The notes beneath the pieces were generated by a model. The model was given only the letters and a program-made list of their open reading frames with translations, was not told the origin of the DNA and did not search any database. Both the position numbers and the translations under genes were made by a program. A DNA stretch of 18,542 bases, taken from assembly GCA_021820645.1 (NCBI GenBank), contig JAKADJ010000015.1:1-18542 (forward strand), read 5' to 3'. Position 1 is the stretch's first letter; each line of letters begins with the position of its first letter. Of the stretch, positions 1 to 6,361 are shown one piece after another. The stretch is from Bacillota bacterium (GTDB lineage Bacteria > Bacillota_E > Sulfobacillia > Sulfobacillales > Sulfobacillaceae).

Positions 1-431
1 TCAATATGATGATTGGTGAGCGCACGTCCGAAGAGGTTAAAATTACCATTGGATCCGCGTATCCTCCCGATCAAGAAGAGACGATGGATGTTCGGGGGCG
101 CGATTTGGTAACGGGATTACCGAAGACATTGAAAGTAAATTCCACGGAGATTCAACGGGCATTGTCGGAGACCGTGAACACCATTGTCGAAGCGATTAAG
201 GCCACCTTAGAAAAATCGCCGCCAGAGCTTGCGGCCGACATCATGGATCGCGGCATTGTGATGACCGGTGGCGGATCTTTATTGCGAAACTTTGACAAGC
301 TTGTGAGTTCCGAAACAGGCATGCCGGTGCATAAGGCCGAGGATCCGCTGTTGACGGTGGTGCGTGGTACGGGTATGGTGCTCGAGGACCACCGTCACCT
401 AGACGCGTTGCGTCGTCGTAATCACCGATAA
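1..431 (+). CDS. mreB: Rod shape-determining protein MreB, C-terminal part (5' end outside window)
   Basis: This is the C-terminal third of the bacterial actin MreB, which polymerises under the inner membrane and guides the lateral cell-wall synthesis machinery. The reading frame is already open at base 3 and runs to TAA at 429-431. The first visible residues match the MreB subdomain that starts at the conserved IGERTxEEVKxxIGSAYP block. A second block, [17 protein letters not shown], is the phosphate-2/adenosine region of the actin fold. The C-terminal [15 protein letters not shown] is also family-typical. The tail ([11 protein letters not shown]) is basic, as often seen. It is followed after 30 bases by mreC, with mreD next, the standard elongasome operon. 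Any ATG near base 6 is internal and not the true start. Family assignment is secure; only about 142 residues are visible. Confidence 0.96.
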   Translation, partial: NMMIGERTSEEVKITIGSAYPPDQEETMDVRGRDLVTGLPKTLKVNSTEIQRALSETVNTIVEAIKATLEKSPPELAADIMDRGIVMTGGGSLLRNFDKLVSSETGMPVHKAEDPLLTVVRGTGMVLEDHRHLDALRRRNHR

Positions 432-461
432 GGGAGTCGTTACTGCAGGGAGGGAAAGATC

Positions 462-1331
462 ATGGGCGGGTTTTGGTTTCGATGGCGTCGCCCGCTCATT
501 ACCATTTTGGCCGTGGCGGTTTTAGCGGTGTCTTTTAGCTATACCGCGCAGGTCCGCGGCCGTGTCGTGGCCTTGAGCAATCTGATGGCGACCGTAGTGT
601 CTCCTGCGTCATCTAGTTTGACTTATATTGGGCAACAGGCTAACGTCGCGGTCAGCACCGTTGGACAACTTTTTACGTTGCAGCAACAAAACCGACAACT
701 CAAGCAAAAATTACTGCTGTATCAGAGCATGAAGTTGGAGCTCTCGGAAGTTTTAGCGACCAATGGCAGACTCCGAGGTCTCTTAGGCTTGCAGCAACGG
801 CTCGTTGGATGGAAATTAACGCCGGCGAGTATTATTGGACGCAATCCGAATAATTGGTTCAGCACGGTGACGATCGACCGCGGTACCAGTTCAGGGATCC
901 GGTCTGGAATGGCCGTGATTGTGCCGCAAGGAGTCGTGGGTCGTGTGATTGCGGCATCATCCTCTACGGCGACGGTGATGTTAATTTTGGATCCCAGTAG
1001 TGGCGTGGGTGCGATGGACACCCGTTCCCAGGCCGCTGGAGTCCTGTTGGGTCAAAACCCCATCACCGGTCAATTGAAATTTCAGTTGTTTTCCCATCGG
1101 CCTAACCTGGTGCCGGGTGACGCCATTGTGACGTCTGGGTTTAGCCAGTATTATCCCAAGGGCCTTTTATTAGGGCAGGTCACGGCGGTCGCTCACGTCC
1201 AGTTTGGACTGACCGAGGTGGCCACCGTTCAACCTTCGGTAGACTTTAACTCGCTGCAGACCGTGATGGTGGTCTTATCGCACCCAGAGGGCACCAGTGC
1301 CCCGCCGATTTATGGAGGGGGTCGTAGCTAA
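462..1331 (+). CDS. mreC: Rod shape-determining protein MreC
   Basis: MreC is the bitopic scaffold that links MreB filaments to PBP2/RodA and controls lateral peptidoglycan synthesis. The 289-residue protein has a short basic cytoplasmic N-terminus (FRWRRP), one membrane helix at about residues 11-29, a glutamine/leucine-rich coiled coil at about 68-115 (QLFTLQQQNRQLKQKL), then the extracytoplasmic beta-barrel domain with family motifs such as IGRNPNNWFSTVTIDRG, GVVGRV and GLLLGQV. Length is normal. The ATG is preceded by a good ribosome binding site (AGGGAGGGA, 448-456). The TAA stop shares one base with the mreD ATG (TAATG), indicating translational coupling. The identification rests on fold-level motifs and on position between mreB and mreD; confidence is high. 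Confidence 0.96.
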   Translation: MGGFWFRWRRPLITILAVAVLAVSFSYTAQVRGRVVALSNLMATVVSPASSSLTYIGQQANVAVSTVGQLFTLQQQNRQLKQKLLLYQSMKLELSEVLATNGRLRGLLGLQQRLVGWKLTPASIIGRNPNNWFSTVTIDRGTSSGIRSGMAVIVPQGVVGRVIAASSSTATVMLILDPSSGVGAMDTRSQAAGVLLGQNPITGQLKFQLFSHRPNLVPGDAIVTSGFSQYYPKGLLLGQVTAVAHVQFGLTEVATVQPSVDFNSLQTVMVVLSHPEGTSAPPIYGGGRS

Positions 1332-1843
1332 TGTGGCAATATCGACCGTTAACGTGGGTGCTGCTGTTTCTGTTTGGGATTTTGCTTCAGACGTCTTTGC
1401 TGCCTCAGATTTTCCCCATCGGGTATGTTCCTAATGTGGTATTGTCGGTGACCGTTTTAATTGCTCTCTATGAAACCCCGGGCCGCGGACTGGCCGCAGG
1501 GTTTATTGGGGGCATGATGCAAGATATCTGGGCCGGGCGGATGTTGGGTCTGGACGCCTTAACGTTTGCACTCTTGGGTTGGGCCGTTGGTTATGTGCAA
1601 ACCAAAATCGCTCGCGACCCTGTTTTTGTGCCAGGATTGGTCGCCGGGCTCAGTCAGGTTGTGGTGGTTCCGTTCCAATGGCTCTTGCTCATCGTAGCGG
1701 GTTATCACCTCCCCTGGCTGAGTTTTGTAAAACCGCTTCCGGTCTGGATTCTATTTTCGATGTTTTTTACGCCGGGGTTGGGTGGCGTCCTGGGATTTCA
1801 ATCCCGTCGGGAGTTGGATACAAGACGGATTATGAGCATGTAG
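1331..1843 (+). CDS. mreD: Rod shape-determining protein MreD
   Basis: MreD is the small polytopic membrane partner of MreC in the elongasome. The 170-residue protein is very hydrophobic, with five or so predicted membrane helices (about 5-22, 34-50, 55-72, 76-93, 100-125 and 135-158). The family block GLAAGFIGGMMQDIWAGRMLGLDAL, split here as AGFIGGMMQDIW plus GRMLGLDAL at residues 56-77, is the MreD hallmark of a Gly-rich helix followed by D near the membrane edge. The start overlaps the mreC stop by one base, so it needs no separate ribosome binding site. Sequence conservation in this family is weak, so operon position carries much of the weight. It is the last gene before a hairpin with terminator character. 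Confidence 0.94.
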   Translation: MWQYRPLTWVLLFLFGILLQTSLLPQIFPIGYVPNVVLSVTVLIALYETPGRGLAAGFIGGMMQDIWAGRMLGLDALTFALLGWAVGYVQTKIARDPVFVPGLVAGLSQVVVVPFQWLLLIVAGYHLPWLSFVKPLPVWILFSMFFTPGLGGVLGFQSRRELDTRRIMSM

Positions 1844-1865
1844 TGAGATGACAATAAGTCGAAAA

Positions 1866-1898
1866 CCGACCGGTAGAAGAAATACCGCGTCGGATTTT
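1866..1898 (+). terminator. Terminator-like hairpin after mreD
   Basis: Bases 1866-1875 pair with 1883-1893 in a 10-bp stem with a single bulged base and a 7-base loop (GAAGAAA). The stem is followed by ATTTTG and then CTTTC, a short and imperfect U tract. It lies 23 bases after the mreD stop and before a promoter for minC, so it may end or attenuate the mre transcript. The weak U run lowers confidence. Confidence 0.45.
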
Positions 1899-1914
1899 GC
1901 TTTCTTATGGCGAC

Positions 1915-1928
1915 TTTTGGTGCCAAAA
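1915..1928. repeat. Inverted repeat TTTTGG-TG-CCAAAA upstream of the min promoter
   Basis: A perfect 6-bp inverted repeat with a 2-base centre lies about 23 bases upstream of the minC -35 candidate. It has the geometry of a dimer-binding operator. No regulator can be named from the sequence, and such a short repeat could be chance. Confidence 0.25.
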
Positions 1929-1950
1929 TCTTATGGGATCATAGAAAGAC

Positions 1951-1980
1951 TTTGCAGGAGTTCTGCGTTGTGCATAGAAT
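1951..1980 (+). promoter_or_regulatory. Putative sigma-A promoter for minCDE
   Basis: A -10 box TAGAAT (1975-1980, five of six to consensus) lies 17-18 bases downstream of TTTGCA/TTGCAG (1951-1957). The predicted start is near 1987, leaving a leader of about 30 bases that carries the strong GGGGGGAGG ribosome binding site of minC. It sits between the mreD hairpin and minC, which suggests that the min genes have their own transcription start. Confidence 0.45.
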
Positions 1981-2015
1981 CTGTTAGATGCTGACGTATA
2001 GGGGGGAGGCGTTTC

Positions 2016-2558
2016 ATGGCACGACAGTCCAAGGAGTCGACAGGGTCTGACGAGCTCCTAGTGCCGTCAGAGTCTAAGCCCAGCAATAAACGGATGGGAC
2101 GTCGTCCTGATTCCGGCGAACAGGAGAGCGGGCCTAAGCCGTTTGTAGAACGTCTGTTGGAGCGTAAGAGTGCTCGCGACTGGGAAGACGAAGCCTACCA
2201 AAACCCCACCCTGTTGATCCGGCGTACCTTGAGGTCCGGGCAACACGTCCGATTTCATGGTAATGTTGTGGTCTTAGGGGACGTCAATCCGGGCGCGGAA
2301 ATTACCGCCGGTGGCGATATCGTGGTGATGGGGTGGATGCGTGGACTGGCCCATGCGGGTGCGGAGGGTAATGAGCATGCCATGGTCAGCGCGTTTCGCT
2401 TAAGCCCTACCCAACTCCGTATTGCGCACTATATCGGCAGAGCCCCGGACGCGGCTGATGCCGTGTTGCCGGAGACTCCTGAATTTGCCGAAGTGCGGGA
2501 GGGGCAACTGGTTATTGATCGATGGCAGCACAGTGTTTTAAGTAGTTTGGGACGATAA
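2016..2558 (+). CDS. minC: Septum site-determining protein MinC, lacking the canonical N-terminal domain
   Basis: MinC inhibits FtsZ assembly away from midcell and binds MinD through its C-terminal beta-helix domain. Residues 63-168 are a clear MinC C-terminal domain: LLIRRTLRSGQ with the MinD-binding RSGQ motif (73-76), then HGNVVVLGDVNPGAEITAGG, DIVVMGWMRGLAHAGAEGN and the family ending REGQLVID. The protein is only 180 residues; typical MinC is about 210-240. The first 60 residues are charged and low-complexity (KESTGSDELLVPSES, RRPDSGEQESG) and show no MinC_N fold. An in-frame TGA at 1992-1994 lies 8 codons upstream, so the domain is not hidden by a wrong start. The ATG follows GGGGGGAGG. 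minD starts 16 bases after the stop. C-domain identity is secure; function of the N-terminal tail is unknown. Confidence 0.93.
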   Translation: MARQSKESTGSDELLVPSESKPSNKRMGRRPDSGEQESGPKPFVERLLERKSARDWEDEAYQNPTLLIRRTLRSGQHVRFHGNVVVLGDVNPGAEITAGGDIVVMGWMRGLAHAGAEGNEHAMVSAFRLSPTQLRIAHYIGRAPDAADAVLPETPEFAEVREGQLVIDRWQHSVLSSLGR

Positions 2559-2574
2559 GGGGGAGCTTACGGTT

Positions 2575-3372
2575 ATGGGAGAAGCTATTGTGATCACATC
2601 CGGGAAAGGAGGGGTGGGAAAGACTACCACGACCGCAAACATTGGGGCGGGATTGGCCAAGCAAGGGAAAAAAGTTGCGCTAATCGATGCGGATATAGGC
2701 CTTAGAAACCTGGATGTGGTGATGGGCCTCGAGAATCGCATCGTGTACGATTTGGTCGATGTCGTCGAAGGCTTCGCCAAGTTAAAACACGCGTTAATCA
2801 AGGACAAGCGATTCGAAAACTTGTACCTTTTGCCCGCCGCGCAGACACGGGATAAGACCGCCGTGTCTCCAGAACAGATGCGGGATCTCGTCGGCCAAAT
2901 GAAAGAAGAATTCGATTACGTGTTAATCGATTCGCCTGCCGGTATTGAACAGGGGTTTAAGAACGCAGTGGCGGGTGCTGATAAAGCCCTCGTGGTGGCT
3001 ACCCCGGAAGTATCGTCAGTGCGTGATGCAGATCGGATTATCGGACTATTAGAGGCCCAAGAGAAGCACCGACCATTCCTGATTATTAATCGAATTCGGG
3101 CAAGTATGGTTAAAAAGGGCGATATGATGGATATCGATGATATGATCGAGATATTAGCCATTGAACTTCTAGGCGTCGTGCCCGAAGACGAGGCGATTGT
3201 GGTCTCGACAAACCGCGGGGAACCTGCGGTGCTGAACTTACAGTCCAAAGCTGGTGAGGCTTATCGCAATATTGTACGCCGGCTGGAAGGCGAGGAAGTT
3301 CCGATGATGAAACTAGAGGATGAGAGCAGATTTATGTATAAGCTTAGGAAGATGATGGGATTTAAAGGATGA
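2575..3372 (+). CDS. minD: Septum site-determining ATPase MinD
   Basis: MinD is a ParA-type ATPase that dimerises on the membrane when bound to ATP and recruits MinC. The deviant Walker A motif GKGGVGKTT is at residues 10-18 with the signature Lys11. The switch region DADIGLRNLDVVMGLE is at 38-53, and Walker B VLIDSPAGIE, containing Asp119, is at 116-125. The 265-residue length is typical. The C-terminal RFMYKLRKMMGFKG is the amphipathic membrane-targeting helix. The ATG has the ribosome binding site AAGGGGGAG at 2557-2565. The gene lies directly after minC and directly before minE, and the TGA stop at 3370-3372 lies 17 bases before the favoured minE start. Confidence 0.98.
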   Translation: MGEAIVITSGKGGVGKTTTTANIGAGLAKQGKKVALIDADIGLRNLDVVMGLENRIVYDLVDVVEGFAKLKHALIKDKRFENLYLLPAAQTRDKTAVSPEQMRDLVGQMKEEFDYVLIDSPAGIEQGFKNAVAGADKALVVATPEVSSVRDADRIIGLLEAQEKHRPFLIINRIRASMVKKGDMMDIDDMIEILAIELLGVVPEDEAIVVSTNRGEPAVLNLQSKAGEAYRNIVRRLEGEEVPMMKLEDESRFMYKLRKMMGFKG

Positions 3373-3389
3373 GTCGAGGGGGGAAAGCC

Positions 3390-3656
3390 ATGTTCGATTT
3401 GTTCGCAAAAGTGTTCGGGCGCGATGATGCGAGCAAAGAGGTGGCTAAAGAGCGCCTACGCTTGGTACTCGTACATGATCGGGCTAGTTTGTCGCCACAA
3501 GCTTTGGAGGACCTCAAAAACGATTTGTTAAAGGTGATCTCCGAATATATGGATATTGATGACCAGGGGTTCCGGGTGGACTTTTCCCGGCATGACGATG
3601 CCATGGCATTGGTCGCCAACATTCCGATTCGGAGCGTCAAACGGAAATCCCTGTAA
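3390..3656 (+). CDS. minE: Cell division topological specificity factor MinE
   Basis: MinE stimulates MinD ATPase, displaces MinC and drives pole-to-pole oscillation of Min proteins. From the ATG at 3390 the product is 88 residues, the usual length. Residues 1-11 (MFDLFAKVFGR) form the amphipathic membrane-binding helix. Residues 14-34 (SKEVAKERLRLVLVHDR) form the MinD-contact helix. The rest is the topological-specificity domain, with ISEYMDIDDQGFRVDF and the closing VANIPI. I choose 3390 over the in-frame ATG at 3369, which overlaps the minD stop, because GAGGGGGGA lies just upstream and the membrane helix then starts at residue 1. The presence of MinE, which Bacillus lacks, suggests an oscillating Min system in this sporulator. 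Confidence 0.94.
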   Translation: MFDLFAKVFGRDDASKEVAKERLRLVLVHDRASLSPQALEDLKNDLLKVISEYMDIDDQGFRVDFSRHDDAMALVANIPIRSVKRKSL

Positions 3657-3670
3657 CCTAAGGGAGAATC

Positions 3671-3739
3671 ATGGTCTCGACCCAACCCAATTCTGCTAGT
3701 ATACTAAACGGTATGACTAGGGGAGGGTCGAGACCGTGA
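3671..3739 (+). CDS. Possible 22-codon leader peptide ORF ahead of rodA
   Basis: An ATG at 3671 with the nearby purine-rich AAGGGAGA (3660-3667) opens a 22-codon frame (MVSTQPNSASILNGMTRGG then SRP). It ends at TGA 3737-3739, which overlaps the rodA GTG as GTGA. The ORF starts in the left arm of the inverted repeat and ends in the right arm, so a ribosome translating it would melt the hairpin and stop at the rodA start. That geometry fits translational coupling. The peptide itself has no recognisable features, and the ORF could be a coincidence. Confidence 0.3.
   Translation: MVSTQPNSASILNGMTRGGSRP
3677..3705 (+). promoter_or_regulatory. Candidate internal sigma-A promoter for rodA
   Basis: TCGACC (3677-3682, four of six) and TATACT (3700-3705, five of six) are separated by 17 bases. 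Transcription would begin near 3712, downstream of the left arm of the inverted repeat. Such a transcript would lack the hairpin that hides the rodA start. The -35 overlaps the left arm of the repeat. Confidence 0.4.
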
Positions 3740-4917
3740 ATTCACGTCCGCTATGGCGACAACTCGATTATGTGACATTGGCATTGGTTTACCTGATTGC
3801 CATTGCGAGTCTGATTATCATTGATAGCTCTAGTGCATCGGCGGGGCTTTACTATATGCATCGCCAGATGATCTGGCTGATTTTGGGCAGTATCGCGATG
3901 GCGGTAATGGTTTGGATCCCCTATGAGAAGTTTCAAAAGCTTAGCCCTTACCTGTATTGGTTGTCGATCCTGCTTTTAGGTTTGGTGATTGTTCACGGCC
4001 AAACTCGATTGGGAGCCCAGCGCTGGATTGCGGTGGGGCCCTTTCAGTTGCAGCCATCGGAGTTTGCTAAGATTGCTGTCGTGATTACTTTAGCCACGCA
4101 CTTGGCTAAAAAGCCCAGCCTCTCCCGGTGGCGGGATCTCATTTCCCCATTTCTTCATGTGGCACTACCCATGTTACTGATTTTGAAGCAACCTGATTTG
4201 GGAACCGCTCTCGTATTCGTTGCCATTATGGCAGGCATGTTGTTTATGGCCGGTGCGCCGGTTTGGAAGCTCATCTTGATCTTTCCCGGAGGTTTCGCGT
4301 TTGTCGTATTGTGGATCTACTTAGCCCTCACGGTGCATAGTGTTCACATTCCGTTGCCGATGCATCATTATCAACTGAATCGGTTGCTCATCTTTCTGCA
4401 TCCCAATCAAGATCCTTTGGGAACTGGCTACAATGTGATTCAATCTCGGATCGCGGTGGGGCTAGGCGGATTATGGGGACAGGGCCTCTTCGGTGCGCAC
4501 GCCAACCAGCTGAGCTTCCTACCGGAAGCGTCCACAGACTTTATCTTTGCGGTCATTGCTGAAGAACTCGGATTTGTCGGATCGATGTCGCTCATCTTTG
4601 TCTACCTGTTGCTCTTGGCGCGTGGCACTTACATTGCCATTCAAGCCAAAGACCGTTTTGGCTTATTACTGGCCTCGGGTGTTGTCGCCATGTTTGCGTT
4701 CCATGTCTTCGAAAGCGCTGGAATGGTGTCGGGGATTATGCCCGTCGCAGGCGTGCCGTTGCCGTTCATGAGCTACGGGGGATCCGCCTTTTTAGCGGAT
4801 TCGGCTGGGGTGGGGATTTTGCTGAACGTGTACATGCGGCGGAAATTGGGGTCTTATTCACCTAAGGCGCAGACGGCTCCCGTGGTATACTCCAAGAAGG
4901 TTACATCGCAGCAATAG
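3736..4917 (+). CDS. rodA: Peptidoglycan glycosyltransferase RodA (SEDS family)
   Basis: RodA polymerises lipid II into glycan strands for side-wall growth together with a class B PBP and the MreBCD scaffold. The 393-residue protein has about ten membrane helices and the SEDS signature blocks: GAQRWIAVGPFQLQPSEFAKIA (93-114, shown here as RWIAVGPFQLQPSEFAK), LKQPDLGTALV (150-160), the long extracellular loop with GTGYNVIQSRIAVGLGG, PEASTDFIFAVIAEELGFVG (263-282) and the C-terminal GIMPVAGVPLPFMSYGGS. The acidic residue in the STDF block corresponds to the catalytic-region Asp of the family. The start is GTG at 3736 after GGGGAGG. SEDS proteins RodA, FtsW and SpoVE are similar; placement next to mre and min genes favours RodA. 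Its start region lies inside a strong hairpin with a leader ORF. Confidence 0.93.
   Translation: MNSRPLWRQLDYVTLALVYLIAIASLIIIDSSSASAGLYYMHRQMIWLILGSIAMAVMVWIPYEKFQKLSPYLYWLSILLLGLVIVHGQTRLGAQRWIAVGPFQLQPSEFAKIAVVITLATHLAKKPSLSRWRDLISPFLHVALPMLLILKQPDLGTALVFVAIMAGMLFMAGAPVWKLILIFPGGFAFVVLWIYLALTVHSVHIPLPMHHYQLNRLLIFLHPNQDPLGTGYNVIQSRIAVGLGGLWGQGLFGAHANQLSFLPEASTDFIFAVIAEELGFVGSMSLIFVYLLLLARGTYIAIQAKDRFGLLLASGVVAMFAFHVFESAGMVSGIMPVAGVPLPFMSYGGSAFLADSAGVGILLNVYMRRKLGSYSPKAQTAPVVYSKKVTSQQ
4883..4891 (+). promoter_or_regulatory. Extended -10 promoter candidate inside the end of rodA
   Basis: TGGTATACT is an extended -10 element (TGn plus TATACT). It lies 46 bases before the TTG start of the PAP2 gene. 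No good -35 is visible, which extended -10 promoters can tolerate. It could give the accessory cassette its own transcript. Confidence 0.35.
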
Positions 4918-4936
4918 GACGGGAGGATTTTAGGAC

Positions 4937-5548
4937 TTGCCTACACCTTTTCCCATTACGGGATTTGACCGACATTGGTTCCTCATTGTCAACGGATGGA
5001 CTTCGATCAGTCCTATACTGAATGCCGTGGCGGTTGTGTTGGCCAAATATGCGCCGGAGCTGTGGGCGCTTATTTTTCTGGCTTTGTGGTTTTGGCCCCC
5101 TTTGAAACAAAATAGGAGCCGCCGCGCCGTGGTGTATGCCACGGTGTCCGGTATCTTGGCATTAGTGATCAGCATGTCGCTCTCCCACTTTTTGCCCTAC
5201 CGTCCGCGACCGTTTGTTTTTGAGCCGCATCTTGTGCACCAATTGGTGAGCCATGCACGTGACACCTCGTTTCCCAGTGACCATGCGGCGGGGAGCTTTG
5301 CGTTTGCGATCGGGCTCTTTTATGCTCGCCGGCGGGATGGTTGGTGGGCGCTGCTGTTTGCTGCAGCGATTAGCGTAGCGCGGGTTTGGGTCGGGGTCCA
5401 TTGGCCGACCGATGTGATCGCTGGAGCTATTATTGGGGTTATTTCAGGGGGGATTGTGCTGGCCCTGCGATCTGGGTTGGAAGGTCTCGTGCAATGGTTG
5501 TTCCGTTTGTTTCGGTTTAAGCCAGAGCGCCGCTACTGGCCACGCTAA
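4937..5548 (+). CDS. PAP2-family membrane phosphatase (undecaprenyl-diphosphatase-like)
   Basis: This 203-residue membrane protein belongs to the PAP2 / type 2 phosphatidic acid phosphatase superfamily. It has the three active-site segments: RPRPF (89-93), FPSDHA with the catalytic His (112-117) and ARVWVGVHWPTD with the second His and Asp (148-159). Six or so membrane helices surround them. The FPSDHA and WVGVHWPTDV forms resemble BcrC-type undecaprenyl pyrophosphate phosphatases, which recycle the lipid carrier for cell-wall synthesis, and a position behind rodA fits that role. The usual Lys that opens the first motif appears replaced by His84. The start is TTG at 4937, with GGGAGGA at 4921-4927. 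The TAA overlaps the next ATG by one base. Substrate is inferred, not shown. Confidence 0.85.
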   Translation: MPTPFPITGFDRHWFLIVNGWTSISPILNAVAVVLAKYAPELWALIFLALWFWPPLKQNRSRRAVVYATVSGILALVISMSLSHFLPYRPRPFVFEPHLVHQLVSHARDTSFPSDHAAGSFAFAIGLFYARRRDGWWALLFAAAISVARVWVGVHWPTDVIAGAIIGVISGGIVLALRSGLEGLVQWLFRLFRFKPERRYWPR

Positions 5549-6192
5549 TGTTATGGGCACTCACCGCGATATCCGTGTCGAGTGGGCTTATCTATCTGTG
5601 GCGAGGATACCGCATTGTCACCGAGCGTATAGTGGTGGCGGCTCTACTGGCCGTGACCGTGGGGCTTTGGTTTCTGGGGTTCTTCATGCATCGGTTGGCC
5701 CCCTCTGCTCTTGGTATTGAGGTCGGGTCGGTAGCCGGGGTGTTCTGGGTGTGGTCCGACAGAGCCCAAATGCCGGTATTGGTTATCGGGGCAATCCTGG
5801 CTGGGATCATGGCGCACCTCAATCAGTTCATGCTGCTCGCGATGGTGCCCCTAGGAGTAGGGATTTTGGTTTTGGGTCGTTCTTTATGGATGAGGTTTCC
5901 GGAGTTTGATGCACGGGGAACGCGCGGCAAAATCCGGCCCTATCGGCATCATGTGTTGTTATGTTACGGCGATCGGTGCCAACTCCGTGGGGCCGACTTG
6001 TTACTGGAGGCGATGGGACACTCGCCAACCTGGAAAATAGGGAACGGGGTGCGGGTCACCACGAGCGAATGTCTTGGATATTGCCAACAGGGGCCAGTCC
6101 TCTGGGTGGAACCCGAAGCAACCTTATCGACAGCGGTACGCTTACGAGATCTGCCTCAGTTTTTTGACAAAGGTGATGTGAAGTGTCCGTAA
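5548..6192 (+). CDS. Membrane protein fused to a thioredoxin-like [2Fe-2S] ferredoxin domain
   Basis: The 214-residue product has two halves. Residues 1-112 form four or five membrane helices (about 2-18, 28-46, 57-69, 74-90, 94-111) that I do not recognise. Residues 133-205 resemble the thioredoxin-like [2Fe-2S] ferredoxin fold. Four cysteines, Cys139, Cys144, Cys175 and Cys179, occur as C-x4-C, 30 residues, then C-x3-C. That is the ligand pattern of the NuoE / Aquifex-type ferredoxin family, and the ECLGYCQQGPVLWV context is characteristic. The cluster would face the cytoplasm if the N-terminus is outside or the helix count fits, which is not settled. The start overlaps the PAP2 stop (TAATG), so the two are coupled. 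Electron partners are unknown. The fusion architecture is unusual. Confidence 0.8.
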   Translation: MLWALTAISVSSGLIYLWRGYRIVTERIVVAALLAVTVGLWFLGFFMHRLAPSALGIEVGSVAGVFWVWSDRAQMPVLVIGAILAGIMAHLNQFMLLAMVPLGVGILVLGRSLWMRFPEFDARGTRGKIRPYRHHVLLCYGDRCQLRGADLLLEAMGHSPTWKIGNGVRVTTSECLGYCQQGPVLWVEPEATLSTAVRLRDLPQFFDKGDVKCP

Positions 6193-6359
6193 CCGGTGTT
6201 ATCTTACTGTTATTGGCGTTAAATGGGGCGTTGCTCTTCGCAGTCTTCTTGATGTTTGTTCGTATTGAACACCACTTAGATCGTATCGAACGCAAACGGC
6301 GGCCCAAAGCCGCGTCGAAGTCCAGTCGAGCTCCACGGTCTAAAACTCGGGAGGATTAG
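6183..6359 (+). CDS. Small single-pass membrane protein (58 aa)
   Basis: A GTG at 6183 starts a 58-codon frame that overlaps the 3' end of the ferredoxin-fusion gene by 10 bases and ends at TAG 6357-6359, 2 bases before the next gene. Its ribosome binding site AAAGGTGAT (6169-6177) matches the anti-Shine-Dalgarno well. Residues 5-26 are one hydrophobic helix (GVILLLLALNGALLFAVF). It is followed by an amphipathic charged stretch (RIEHHLDRIERKRRPK) and a basic, serine-rich tail. The layout suggests an N-out or N-in anchor with a cytoplasmic basic tail. The tight packing between two genes argues that it is real. No family is recognised. Confidence 0.65.
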   Translation: MSVTGVILLLLALNGALLFAVFLMFVRIEHHLDRIERKRRPKAASKSSRAPRSKTRED

Positions 6360-6361
6360 GC

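Larger units (their letters stand above)
3669..3739 (+). promoter_or_regulatory. Long inverted repeat that can sequester the rodA start
   Basis: Bases 3669-3683 are the reverse complement of 3725-3739 at 14 of 15 positions, and the exception is a permitted G-U pair. The core of 11 bp (GGTCTCGACCC / GGGTCGAGACC) is perfect. The right arm covers the end of the rodA ribosome binding site and its GTG start (3736-3738). The 41-base loop holds a second small hairpin, CTAGTATAC against GTATGACTAG with one bulge. A 12-bp palindrome, CGTGAATTCACG (3735-3746), also spans the start codon. In RNA this would hide the rodA initiation region; in DNA it could also be an operator. Confidence 0.55.
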
